A stretch of 24,232 bases of DNA from an uncultured Oscillospiraceae bacterium (lineage in GTDB: Bacteria; Bacillota; Clostridia; Oscillospirales; Ruminococcaceae). Shown one piece after another: positions 7,058 through 14,253 of the stretch. How positions within the stretch are numbered: position 1 is the first letter of the stretch; each line of letters opens with the position of its first letter. A program made the position numbers and the translations under genes. Below the pieces are notes generated by a model, which had not been told where the DNA came from, did not search any database, and worked only from the letters and a program-made list of their open reading frames with translations. The DNA is taken from assembly GCA_900546885.1 (NCBI GenBank), contig UREN01000033.1, positions 1 to 24,232 on the forward strand, written 5' to 3'.

Positions 7058-9703
7058 CTACATCAACTCATCCGGCACAGGCCCGGGCACTGCCCCGGCG
7101 GTGCCGTTTTGCTCCATTTCCAGCCACTGCTGGCGCGTAATAAGCACCGCACGCGGTTTCGAGCCCTCGTATGGGCCCACAATGTGGGCCTGCTCCAGCT
7201 CGTCAATAATGCGCGCCGCGCGGGCATACCCCAGTTTACACCGGCGCTGCAGCAGGCTGGTAGAGGCCTGCCCCGCCTCAATGACTACTTCGGCCGCCTG
7301 GCTGAACATGGGGTCCCGCGCGTCGCCGCCCTCGCCTCCGTCGGCTGCGCCGCCGCCCTTCTCTGCCGCGGCAAGCTTGTCCATCTGGGCAATCATCTCT
7401 TCGTCATAATCGGCTGCAGAATGCTTTTTGATAAAATCGATCACGGCGCGGATCTCGGCCGAGCGCACAAATGTGCCCTGCACACGGATGGGTTTGTTCA
7501 CACCCACAGGCATATACAGCATATCGCCGTTGCCCAAAAGCTTTTCGGCGCCGCCGGTGTCGAGAATGGTGCGCGAATCAATCTGGCTCATCACCGACAG
7601 GCCAATGCGGCTTGGAATATTGGCCTTGATGAGGCCTGTAATCACATCAACAGACGGGCGCTGGGTGGCCACAATAAGGTGCATGCCCGCCGCGCGCGCC
7701 TTTTGGGCAATGCGGCAGATATAGTCCTCTACCTCTTTGCCCGCCACCATCATCAAATCTGCCAGCTCGTCAATGACAATGACGATATACGGCATTTTTT
7801 CCAGGCTTTCGTCCATTTCAGCCAGGGTATTGTACTCTTCAATGTTGGGAACGCCGTTTTCAGCCAGCAGTTTATAGCGGCGCTCCATCTCCGCCACTGC
7901 GCTGCCCAGGGCGCCGGCGGCCTTGCGAGGCTCGGTCACCACCGGCATCAGAAGATGCGGGATGCCGTTGTATTGCGCAAATTCCACCATTTTCGGGTCG
8001 ATCAGAATAAGGCGCAGCTTTTCAGGTGAGCAGCGGTACAAAAAGCTCATGATGATGCTGTTTGTGCACACCGATTTGCCCGAGCCGGTGGTGCCCGCAA
8101 TAAGCAGGTGCGGCATTTTGGCAAGGTTGCCCACCTGGCATTTTCCCGCAATGTCCTTGCCCAGGGCGAAGGTAAGCGGCGCTTTGCTGGTTGCAAACTC
8201 GGGTGATTCCAGCAGGCTTCGCAGCGTCACCATGGTGCGCGTTTTGTTCGGTATCTCAATGCCCACGGCCGCCTTGCCGGGAATGGGCGCCTCGATGCGC
8301 ACACCAGCGGTGGCAAGGTTCAGCGCAATATCGTCCGCCAGGCCGGTGATGCGGCTGATTTTCACGCCCGCCTGCGGCTGAAGCTCATACCGCGTAACAG
8401 ACGGCCCGCGCGAAATATCCAGCATGCGTGTTTTCACGCCAAAGCTCTCCAGCGTGCTCACCAGCAGGTCTGCATTGTGGCGCAGCTCGGCTTCGATATC
8501 GCCCTCGTCTGCCGCCTTCTGTTTTTGGAACAGGCTGAGCGGCGGGTATGCATAGCCCGCATCCTCTGCAACAGGCTGCGGGGCGGGCTGCACCGGTTCC
8601 TGCTGCGGGGCCCCCGCCGCCTTGTGCACAAGGCGGCCAAGCTCGTCGCCCTGCGCAGCCGAGGCCGGCCGGGCGGCATTGGGCTGCTGCGGCGCAGCGT
8701 TTTTCTGCAGATGCGGCGCAACCGGCACGGCCTGTTCCTGAGGGGCAAGGCCCAGCTTATCTACAAACGGGGCGTCCAGCACTTCGCCGTGCGGCATATT
8801 TCCGGCATAAGGGTCGGGGTACATGCCAAACGTGCCGCCGGGGCCAATGTGCGGCTTTTCCTCATGCTTCACAGTGCTTTGCGCCATGGCCCCGTCGCCC
8901 AAATCAATATCAATGCTGCTGCGCTTGCGGCCGGGCTGAGTATTGAAAGTGTGCACCTCGTATTTCTGCGCGTCATAACCGCGCACTTCCTTTTCCACCT
9001 CGGCAAACAGCGCTTTCTTGCGCGCCGCATCCTGTGCGGCGGCGCGGGCGGCCTCCCGCTGGGCCTCGCGCTCTTCGCGCTGGCGTGCCAGCTGGGCCGA
9101 AAACTCGGCCCCCTTTTCCTTGGCCGTGTGCGCACCCTTCGTAAAATACCGGTAAATATCCAGCGGGGTGCACCCGGTGAAGAACATTGCGCTCACCACC
9201 AACAGCACCAACAACACAATGTTCGCGCCCGGGCGGCCGAACAATGCCAGCAGCGACCAGCCGAACACAGCGCTCAGCGCGCCGCCGCCAAGGCCCCATG
9301 GGGCTTTGCCGCTCTCGTGCAGAACTTTCATTCCTTCCGCAAAGGAGAGACCCGTCATATCCGTTTTGGAAAACACCAGAAACACACCGCAGGCAAACGC
9401 CATCACCAGTGCGCCAAAGGCCATTTTCAGCTTGGCCGGGCGGCCCATAGCCACCAGAATAGCCAGATATACCAGCGCCGGGGCCAGCAGATAGGTGCTG
9501 ATGCCAAACACGCCGAACAGCACGTTCATGCGCAGCCACGCCCACGCGCTGGCGCCGGGCACATAGGTCATGGCCGCCACCAGAATGGCAAGGCCAAACA
9601 GAAGAATGCTCCAGCTGGCGTTCATATCCGCCTTGGGCTGGGGCTTTCTTCCGCGCGGTGCGGCCTTGCGTTTTGTGGTTGTTCTGCGTTTTGTCTGTGC
9701 CAT
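7058..9703 (-). CDS. ftsK: DNA translocase FtsK/SpoIIIE
   Basis: An 881-residue septal DNA pump that clears chromosomal DNA through the division septum, and through the sporulation septum if the host sporulates. A basic N-terminus (1-28) is followed by about four membrane helices (about 30-190) and a linker rich in Ala, Gln and Pro (about 200-400). The motor follows: Walker A GTTGSGKS near 537-544 and Walker B VIVIDELADLM near 640-650. The C-terminal winged-helix gamma domain (about 797-870, LLQRRCKLGYARAARIIDELE) reads oriented DNA sequences. All expected parts are present. The ATG at 9703 gives the usual basic start; a GGGA motif lies just upstream. It has its own promoter and a terminator separates it from tepA. 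FtsK and SpoIIIE cannot be told apart by sequence alone here. Confidence 0.95.
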   Translation of the reverse strand: MAQTKRRTTTKRKAAPRGRKPQPKADMNASWSILLFGLAILVAAMTYVPGASAWAWLRMNVLFGVFGISTYLLAPALVYLAILVAMGRPAKLKMAFGALVMAFACGVFLVFSKTDMTGLSFAEGMKVLHESGKAPWGLGGGALSAVFGWSLLALFGRPGANIVLLVLLVVSAMFFTGCTPLDIYRYFTKGAHTAKEKGAEFSAQLARQREEREAQREAARAAAQDAARKKALFAEVEKEVRGYDAQKYEVHTFNTQPGRKRSSIDIDLGDGAMAQSTVKHEEKPHIGPGGTFGMYPDPYAGNMPHGEVLDAPFVDKLGLAPQEQAVPVAPHLQKNAAPQQPNAARPASAAQGDELGRLVHKAAGAPQQEPVQPAPQPVAEDAGYAYPPLSLFQKQKAADEGDIEAELRHNADLLVSTLESFGVKTRMLDISRGPSVTRYELQPQAGVKISRITGLADDIALNLATAGVRIEAPIPGKAAVGIEIPNKTRTMVTLRSLLESPEFATSKAPLTFALGKDIAGKCQVGNLAKMPHLLIAGTTGSGKSVCTNSIIMSFLYRCSPEKLRLILIDPKMVEFAQYNGIPHLLMPVVTEPRKAAGALGSAVAEMERRYKLLAENGVPNIEEYNTLAEMDESLEKMPYIVIVIDELADLMMVAGKEVEDYICRIAQKARAAGMHLIVATQRPSVDVITGLIKANIPSRIGLSVMSQIDSRTILDTGGAEKLLGNGDMLYMPVGVNKPIRVQGTFVRSAEIRAVIDFIKKHSAADYDEEMIAQMDKLAAAEKGGGAADGGEGGDARDPMFSQAAEVVIEAGQASTSLLQRRCKLGYARAARIIDELEQAHIVGPYEGSKPRAVLITRQQWLEMEQNGTAGAVPGPVPDELM

Positions 9704-9779
9704 CGTTCCCGTTTTTCCCCTGTTCCTGCGATAATTAATTTTCCGCTGCTGCTTTGAAAGCGCAAACCTATACAATGCT

Positions 9780-9808
9780 ATTGTACCACCAAACAACCCT
9801 GTTGTAAA
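9780..9808 (-). promoter_or_regulatory. Sigma-A type promoter of ftsK
   Basis: On the minus strand TTTACA (9808-9803), a 17-bp spacer and TACAAT (9785-9780), each one mismatch from consensus. Transcription would start near 9773, about 70 bases before the ftsK ATG. Confidence 0.75.
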
Positions 9809-9821
9809 ATACAGGTGGCAA

Positions 9822-9853
9822 CAAAAAAATGACGCCGCACGGCGTCATTTTTC
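9822..9853 (-). terminator. Bidirectional terminator after tepA
   Basis: AATGACGCC-GCAC-GGCGTCATT is a perfect 9-bp stem with A before and T after on both strands. It starts 2 bases after the tepA stop codon. Confidence 0.9.
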
Positions 9854-9854
9854 G

Positions 9855-10577
9855 TTATGCATTTTTAGAGGGCTTCTTTTTCCCTTTCTCAATGGCGCGG
9901 TATAGATAGCGCAGCGCCTCGTGCAGGCCGCCCAGCTCATCTATCAGGCCCTCGCGCACGGCCATTTCCCCTTCCAGCACACTGCCCATGTCCATCACCA
10001 GCTCGCCCGTATGCAGCATCAGCTGAGTGAAACGCTCGGCGCTGATGGCCGAATGGCCAGTGACAAAGCGCGTGATGCGCTGCTGCATCTGCTCGAAATA
10101 GCGCAGCGTCTGCGGCACGCCCAGCACAAGGCCCGAATGGCGCACAGGATGCACCGTCATGGTGGCGCTGGGCACAATAAAGCTTCGCTGGGCTGAAACT
10201 GCCAGCGGAATGCCGATGGAATGCCCCCCGCCCAGCACCAGCGTGGCCGAAGGTTTCGAGACGCCTGCAATCAGCTCGGCAAGGCACAGGCCTGCCTCCA
10301 CATCCCCGCCCACCGTATTGAGAATTACCAGCAGGCCCTCGATGGCGGGGTCTTCCTCCACAGCCACCAGCTGCGGGATGACATGCTCGTATTTTGTTGT
10401 TTTCTGGCTTTGCGGCGCAAGCGAATGGCCCTCTATCTGCCCAATCACCGTAAGGCAGTGGATGGCATGTTTGCCCCTGGTAGAGAACACGCCGCCCATC
10501 TCCATCAGATATTCCTGCTGGGCGCGCAGTTCTTCCGCCGCTTCGTCCTTTTTGTTTTGCACGCGGTTTTTCTCCAT
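9855..10577 (-). CDS. tepA: TepA-type ClpP/crotonase-fold protein (translocation-enhancing protease-like)
   Basis: A 240-residue protein of the ClpP/SppA superfamily, like Bacillus TepA (YmfB), which has been linked to protein secretion. The charged N-terminus (1-25) has no signal peptide. The fold shows LVILNTVGGDVEAGL (83-97), the nucleophile motif GGGHSIG with S120, TVHPVRHSG with H143, and GLIDELGG (210-217), the segment expected to supply the acidic residue. The nucleophile and histidine are therefore visible. The ATG at 10577 has GGAGG about 8 bases upstream; the open frame further upstream is not protein-like. The gene precedes ftsK/spoIIIE in the same direction, as in Bacillus, though a terminator and a new promoter lie between them here. 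Confidence 0.85.
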   Translation of the reverse strand: MEKNRVQNKKDEAAEELRAQQEYLMEMGGVFSTRGKHAIHCLTVIGQIEGHSLAPQSQKTTKYEHVIPQLVAVEEDPAIEGLLVILNTVGGDVEAGLCLAELIAGVSKPSATLVLGGGHSIGIPLAVSAQRSFIVPSATMTVHPVRHSGLVLGVPQTLRYFEQMQQRITRFVTGHSAISAERFTQLMLHTGELVMDMGSVLEGEMAVREGLIDELGGLHEALRYLYRAIEKGKKKPSKNA

Positions 10578-10671
10578 GGCACTTTCCTCCCTTTTGTCGT
10601 CGCTGCACCGTGTAGTGTTGGCCCGGGCGCCCCGGTTTATGCGCAGTTTGGCCCAAGGAAGGCATGAGGCC

Positions 10672-10767
10672 ATGGTATTTTCCATTTCAAAAGCAGCGAA
10701 TGCTGCACAAGAGGTAGAGCTTATGGCGCAATATATTGAGGTAGAGGAGAGCCTGCCGGTGGGCTGA
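10672..10767 (+). CDS. Possible 31-residue small protein
   Basis: An ATG at 10672 follows AAGGAAGG by 9 bases and opens a 31-residue frame with protein-like composition: an Ala-rich middle and an acidic tail (VELMAQYIEVEE). It lies opposite the upstream region of tepA, where no other gene is seen, and ends 25 bases before a GC-rich hairpin. No family is recognised and no clear promoter is visible, so it may be chance. Confidence 0.35.
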   Translation: MVFSISKAANAAQEVELMAQYIEVEESLPVG

Positions 10768-10788
10768 AAACGCCCCTTCCCGCACAGC

Positions 10789-10828
10789 AAAAAGCGCGGG
10801 GCCCTGCAATTTCCAGGGCCCCGCGCTT
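10789..10828 (-). terminator. Terminator after the DUF6056 gene pair
   Basis: On the minus strand AAGCGCGGGGCCCTG pairs perfectly with CAGGGCCCCGCGCTT, then TTTGC. It lies about 43 bases past the stop codon at 10871. Confidence 0.85.
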
Positions 10829-10870
10829 ATCTCTGTTCGGTTTTGCTTTGCCGCCCGGGCGCTGGCGCGC

Positions 10871-12361
10871 TTAGGGCACCGGTTCCGGCACAACCATGCG
10901 TTTGCCGTAATAGGCCGCCATGGCCTCGTTTTTCCAATCGGATGCATCCGAGACGATATCGTCAAAAAACAGCGCTGGCACCAACGTCTGCTGGGTAATG
11001 CGCGGCAGTACGGCCACTTCATCGGGGCCTGCCAATATTTCTGTGCGCGTCTGCATCAGGGCAGAATAGCGGCCAGCCGTCCCGTCCCACAGCGAGCGCG
11101 CCGCCGAGGCACAGGCCAGCTTTTCCGTGTGGCCGGTGGCAACATACAGCCCCACAACGCCCACTGCCGCCAATGCGCACAGCGCAAGATACACGGGCAC
11201 AAGCCGGTGAAGCAGGCGCATGGCCTTTGCGCGCGCGCAAAGGCCGCGGGCAAGCGTACGCCTTGCCCAGCAAAGCCAGTAAAATTCAAGCAGGATAAGC
11301 ACCAGCACCAAAAGGAAAAACTGGATATTTTGCACCCTGTCCGGCCCTATGGTGCCCATGGCGTACAGCGTGGGGGTGAAAGAGGAGGCAAACCAGCACG
11401 CGGCAAGGGCACTTGCCAGCCCCGGCAGCGGGGCCCGAAACGCCTCTGGCCGCCCGGCAGCGCGCCAGAAAAAAGGTGCCAAAAAGCACAAAGCCAGGCA
11501 CACCAGCGGCGAAAGGTGCTCTGCCGCAAAGCGGAACGCCTGCGGGAACGAGCCCAGCACAGCCCCCAGCACCCCCGGCCGGGCAGCGCCGCCATAATCT
11601 GCCGCCTGGCGCACCGCGTTGCCCGGCGCCGCCACATTCCCTGCAAAAGCGGCGCCCGCACATGCAAACACAACCAACATGCTTTTCAGGGCGGCACGCC
11701 GCTTCCACGCCGCTGCAAGCGCGGCCAGCGCCAGCAGTTCCAGCGAGAGAAGGGCCGTTACATAATTGCCGCCGCACACAAAAAATGCAAGCAAAGCCGT
11801 GGCCGCTGTATGCCGCACCGTGCGCGCACCTGCCAGCATGCGAAGCACCCGCGCCGCCAGCACCAGCATCAGCGCATAAAAAAACACATAATAGACCGCG
11901 CCGTTCCACCAGTAGAACGCCTGTGCAGGGCTTTGCACCAGCTGGGTGCACACAAGCAGGTAAAGCAGCAGGGCCAGTTCCGTGGTTTTTCGCCCGGCAC
12001 CAAGCACTTTGCCCCCTGCGCGAAAAATGCGCACAGCGCCCCAGAAAAGCGCTGCAAACATCACCACAGGGCAAAGCCAGTAAAACCCTTCGCCAAACAC
12101 AGCAGGCTGCAAAGCGAACAGAAACACCGCAGAAAAGGTGCCCTGCCAGTTGAAATACGTCTCGTACACTTGCCTTGCCGCGCCTGCCAGGGCCGCCCAT
12201 ACAGAACCTGTCTGCTGAAAGGCAAGGTGCGGATACAGGCCGAACCGGAAATCGTCTGCGCAGGGGTAACAATACGCCGCCAAAATGAAAAGCGGCACCA
12301 TGCAAACGCAAAGCGCCGCAAGCAAAGCCCATTTCCAGAACACCGCAACGTCCCGTTTCAA
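10871..12361 (-). CDS. DUF6056-like polytopic membrane protein, copy 1
   Basis: A 496-residue integral membrane protein with roughly ten hydrophobic segments. It resembles the DUF6056 group, whose layout recalls GT-C type membrane glycosyltransferases; a sugar-transfer role is only inferred. Conserved points include CADDF just after the first helix, NWQGTFSAVFLFALQPA, PAQAFYWWNGAVYY, NVAAPGNAVR, SSFTPTLYAMG and a C-terminal WKNEAMAAYYGK. The acidic pair after helix 1 is where GT-C enzymes often keep catalytic acids. The start is TTG at 12361: GGGAGGG lies 7 bases upstream and no ATG fits the first helix. It begins 29 bases after copy 2, shares its transcript and ends at a terminator. The two products are clear paralogues along their whole length. 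Confidence 0.75.
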   Translation of the reverse strand: MKRDVAVFWKWALLAALCVCMVPLFILAAYCYPCADDFRFGLYPHLAFQQTGSVWAALAGAARQVYETYFNWQGTFSAVFLFALQPAVFGEGFYWLCPVVMFAALFWGAVRIFRAGGKVLGAGRKTTELALLLYLLVCTQLVQSPAQAFYWWNGAVYYVFFYALMLVLAARVLRMLAGARTVRHTAATALLAFFVCGGNYVTALLSLELLALAALAAAWKRRAALKSMLVVFACAGAAFAGNVAAPGNAVRQAADYGGAARPGVLGAVLGSFPQAFRFAAEHLSPLVCLALCFLAPFFWRAAGRPEAFRAPLPGLASALAACWFASSFTPTLYAMGTIGPDRVQNIQFFLLVLVLILLEFYWLCWARRTLARGLCARAKAMRLLHRLVPVYLALCALAAVGVVGLYVATGHTEKLACASAARSLWDGTAGRYSALMQTRTEILAGPDEVAVLPRITQQTLVPALFFDDIVSDASDWKNEAMAAYYGKRMVVPEPVP

Positions 12362-12390
12362 CTGCCTGCCCTCCCCCTTGCCGCGCCATG

Positions 12391-13875
12391 TTATTCAGGC
12401 GCGGCCACTGCTACCGTGTGCTTGCCGTAATATTCGGCAAAGGCCTCGTTTTTCCAGTTATATGTCTCGCGCGCAAGATCTTCATGAAAACAGATCCAAG
12501 GCTCCGGCGGCAACATGGGAAACACAATGTCCTCCTCTTCCGTTGCCAGCATATCCAGCCTTTCATACATGGCCTCGTCATAGGCCTGCGCCACACCGCT
12601 GCGCAAATAATATACGGCACTTACACAGGCGGTGCCGCTCCACTGGTAAGCCCGCACCTGCGGCACAAAGGCCAACGCGCCAAACAGCACCACCACCGCG
12701 AGATATGGCAGGGCAAACCGGTGCAGGCGCCTGCCGTGTGCGGCGCCAAAGCGGTGCCACGCCCAGCCCAGCACATACCACAGCGCAGCCAGGCACACCA
12801 GCACCCACAGACAAAACTGAATGTCTTTTACTCGCTTTTCATCATTCGTGCCATACACAAACAGCGTGGGCGTGAAGGAGGAAGCGTAAAAGCAATACAG
12901 CCCGGCCAGGGCCAAAAGCGGGTATGGGTAGCGGAAATTCGTCTTTGCGGCGTGCACCGCGCGCAGAAGAAAGGGCACGGCAAACAGCAGCGCCGCCAGC
13001 ACCATGGGCGTGGTGAACACCCGCGCATAGTGCACCGACATGGGAAATGACTGCACCACGGCCCATACGGCCCCCTGCCCCTGCGTGGCCGTTGTGGCAG
13101 CGCGCACGGCATTGCCCGGCGCAGCCACGTTCACAGCAAAGGCGGCAAAGCCGCAAAGCGCAACGGCCAGCATGCGCTTCAGCACCGTGCGCCGCCACAG
13201 CGCACACACCAGAACCGCGCAAACCAGTGCCTCGCACATTTGAAGCGCCGTAATATAATTGCCCCCGCCCAGCACAGCCGCCAGCAGTGCCGCCCCCGCT
13301 GTGCCGGCCCCGGAAAGGCCCGGCCCCATCAGCCTTGCCAACAGGGCGCACAGGGCCAAAAGGCCAAAGAAAAACAGCCAATAATAGCTGGCGCCGTTCC
13401 ACCAGTAATAGCCCTGGGCAGGGCTGGGCAAAAACTGAATACACACCAGCGCATATAAAAGCCCCAGCACCGCACAGGTTGAAAGCGGCGCACCCGTCAC
13501 CCGGTGCAGCGCCGCAACCGCTGCGGCCACCGCTGCCATTGCCGCCCCCAAAAGGAACACGGTGCCCAGCCCGTACAGCCCTTCGCCAAAAATGGCCGGC
13601 TGCAGGGCAAACAGAAAAATGGCAGAAAACGAGCCCTGCCACGTTTGATACCGCTGGGCCACGGTGTGTGCCGCAGCGCGCAGCACGGCCCAGACGCTGC
13701 CTGTCTCCTGCCAGGCGGCATGCGTGGCCAGCGCATAGGGGTAGTCATCTGCGCTGGGGTGGCTGTACTGCGCAATGGCAAGCAGCGGCACAAGGCTGGC
13801 CACCAGCACCACCGCCAGCACGCACACCCAAAACCGGCTGCCTGTAAACAGGTTCGCCAATTTTTGCAACGGCAT
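12391..13875 (-). CDS. DUF6056-like polytopic membrane protein, copy 2
   Basis: A 494-residue membrane protein, upstream paralogue of the gene at 10871-12361. The same landmarks appear in order: PSADDY after helix 1, TWQGSFSAIFLFALQPAIFGEG, PAQGYYWWNGASYYW, GGGNYITAL, NVAAPGNAVR, SSFTPTLFVYG, RVKDIQF and the tail NWKNEAFAEYYGK. The middle helices and loops differ more, as expected after duplication. The ATG at 13875 has AAGGGGA close upstream and gives a length equal to copy 1. A GTG at 13917 would add 14 basic residues but has a poorer ribosome site. A strong promoter lies at 14048-14077 on the minus strand. Function unknown; polymer or envelope glycan work is inferred from the family layout only. 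Confidence 0.75.
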   Translation of the reverse strand: MPLQKLANLFTGSRFWVCVLAVVLVASLVPLLAIAQYSHPSADDYPYALATHAAWQETGSVWAVLRAAAHTVAQRYQTWQGSFSAIFLFALQPAIFGEGLYGLGTVFLLGAAMAAVAAAVAALHRVTGAPLSTCAVLGLLYALVCIQFLPSPAQGYYWWNGASYYWLFFFGLLALCALLARLMGPGLSGAGTAGAALLAAVLGGGNYITALQMCEALVCAVLVCALWRRTVLKRMLAVALCGFAAFAVNVAAPGNAVRAATTATQGQGAVWAVVQSFPMSVHYARVFTTPMVLAALLFAVPFLLRAVHAAKTNFRYPYPLLALAGLYCFYASSFTPTLFVYGTNDEKRVKDIQFCLWVLVCLAALWYVLGWAWHRFGAAHGRRLHRFALPYLAVVVLFGALAFVPQVRAYQWSGTACVSAVYYLRSGVAQAYDEAMYERLDMLATEEEDIVFPMLPPEPWICFHEDLARETYNWKNEAFAEYYGKHTVAVAAPE

Positions 13876-13921
13876 TCTCCCCTTCCGGCCCAAGGCCTGT
13901 TTTTTATGCCGCACCACACCT

Positions 13922-13939
13922 GCGAAAGTTTTCTTTCGC
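13922..13939 (-). other. Perfect hairpin in the leader of the DUF6056 operon
   Basis: On the minus strand GCGAAAG-AAAA-CTTTCGC, 7 bp with a four-base loop, lies 47 bases before the chosen ATG and just before the alternative GTG. No T run follows, so it is not a terminator. Confidence 0.4.
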
Positions 13940-14047
13940 CCGGCCCCACGGCCCGGTGAAAGAACAACCTGCCACCGTCAAGGTTGCGCCTTGCCCTGGC
14001 ATGCAGAAAGGCACTCTGTATGCCCGCAAGATTTGTGGAACGCAAAC

Positions 14048-14077
14048 ATTATATCATACCGGGCATTTCTCTTTCAA
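14048..14077 (-). promoter_or_regulatory. Strong promoter of the DUF6056 pair
   Basis: On the minus strand TTGAAA (14077-14072), an 18-bp spacer and a perfect TATAAT (14053-14048) preceded by TGA, giving an extended -10. Transcription would start near 14041, leaving a leader of about 165 bases. Confidence 0.8.
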
Positions 14078-14124
14078 TCCCGCCGCGGGGCAGCGGCCCC
14101 TTTGCAAAAACGCCGCTGTTTTTC

Positions 14125-14140
14125 CGGTGCACAGGCACCG
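14125..14140. promoter_or_regulatory. Inverted repeat upstream of the aconitase promoter
   Basis: CGGTGC-ACAG-GCACCG is a perfect 6-4-6 dyad 21 bases upstream of the -35 element at 14162. It could bind a regulator of the operon. A weak hairpin terminator is also possible, since CGTTTTC follows. Confidence 0.35.
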
Positions 14141-14161
14141 CGTTTTCCCCCTCACTTTACA

Positions 14162-14190
14162 TTGACAAAAAACAGACAAGGGAATAATAT
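14162..14190 (+). promoter_or_regulatory. Promoter of the acn-icd-rex-tdk operon
   Basis: Perfect TTGACA (14162-14167), a 17-bp spacer and TAATAT (14185-14190). A perfect TATAAT at 14198-14203 lies further down but lacks a matching -35. The transcript would start near 14197. Confidence 0.75.
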
Positions 14191-14253
14191 AAATAAGTAT
14201 AATACCGGGCGCCTAACGGCGGGCGCCAGAATAAAAAAGAGGAAGGAAAGACG

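Larger units (their letters stand above)
13876..14253. other. Divergent promoter region between the DUF6056 pair and the aconitase operon
   Basis: No gene is seen. It contains two strong outward promoters (14048-14077 minus, 14162-14190 plus), a dyad CGGTGC-ACAG-GCACCG at 14125-14140 between them, and a leader of about 165 bases before copy 2 with hairpins. On the aconitase side GGGCGCC occurs twice (14207-14213, 14221-14227) and can pair. No site matching the usual Rex operator TTGTTAAnnnnTTAACAA was found. Confidence 0.5.
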
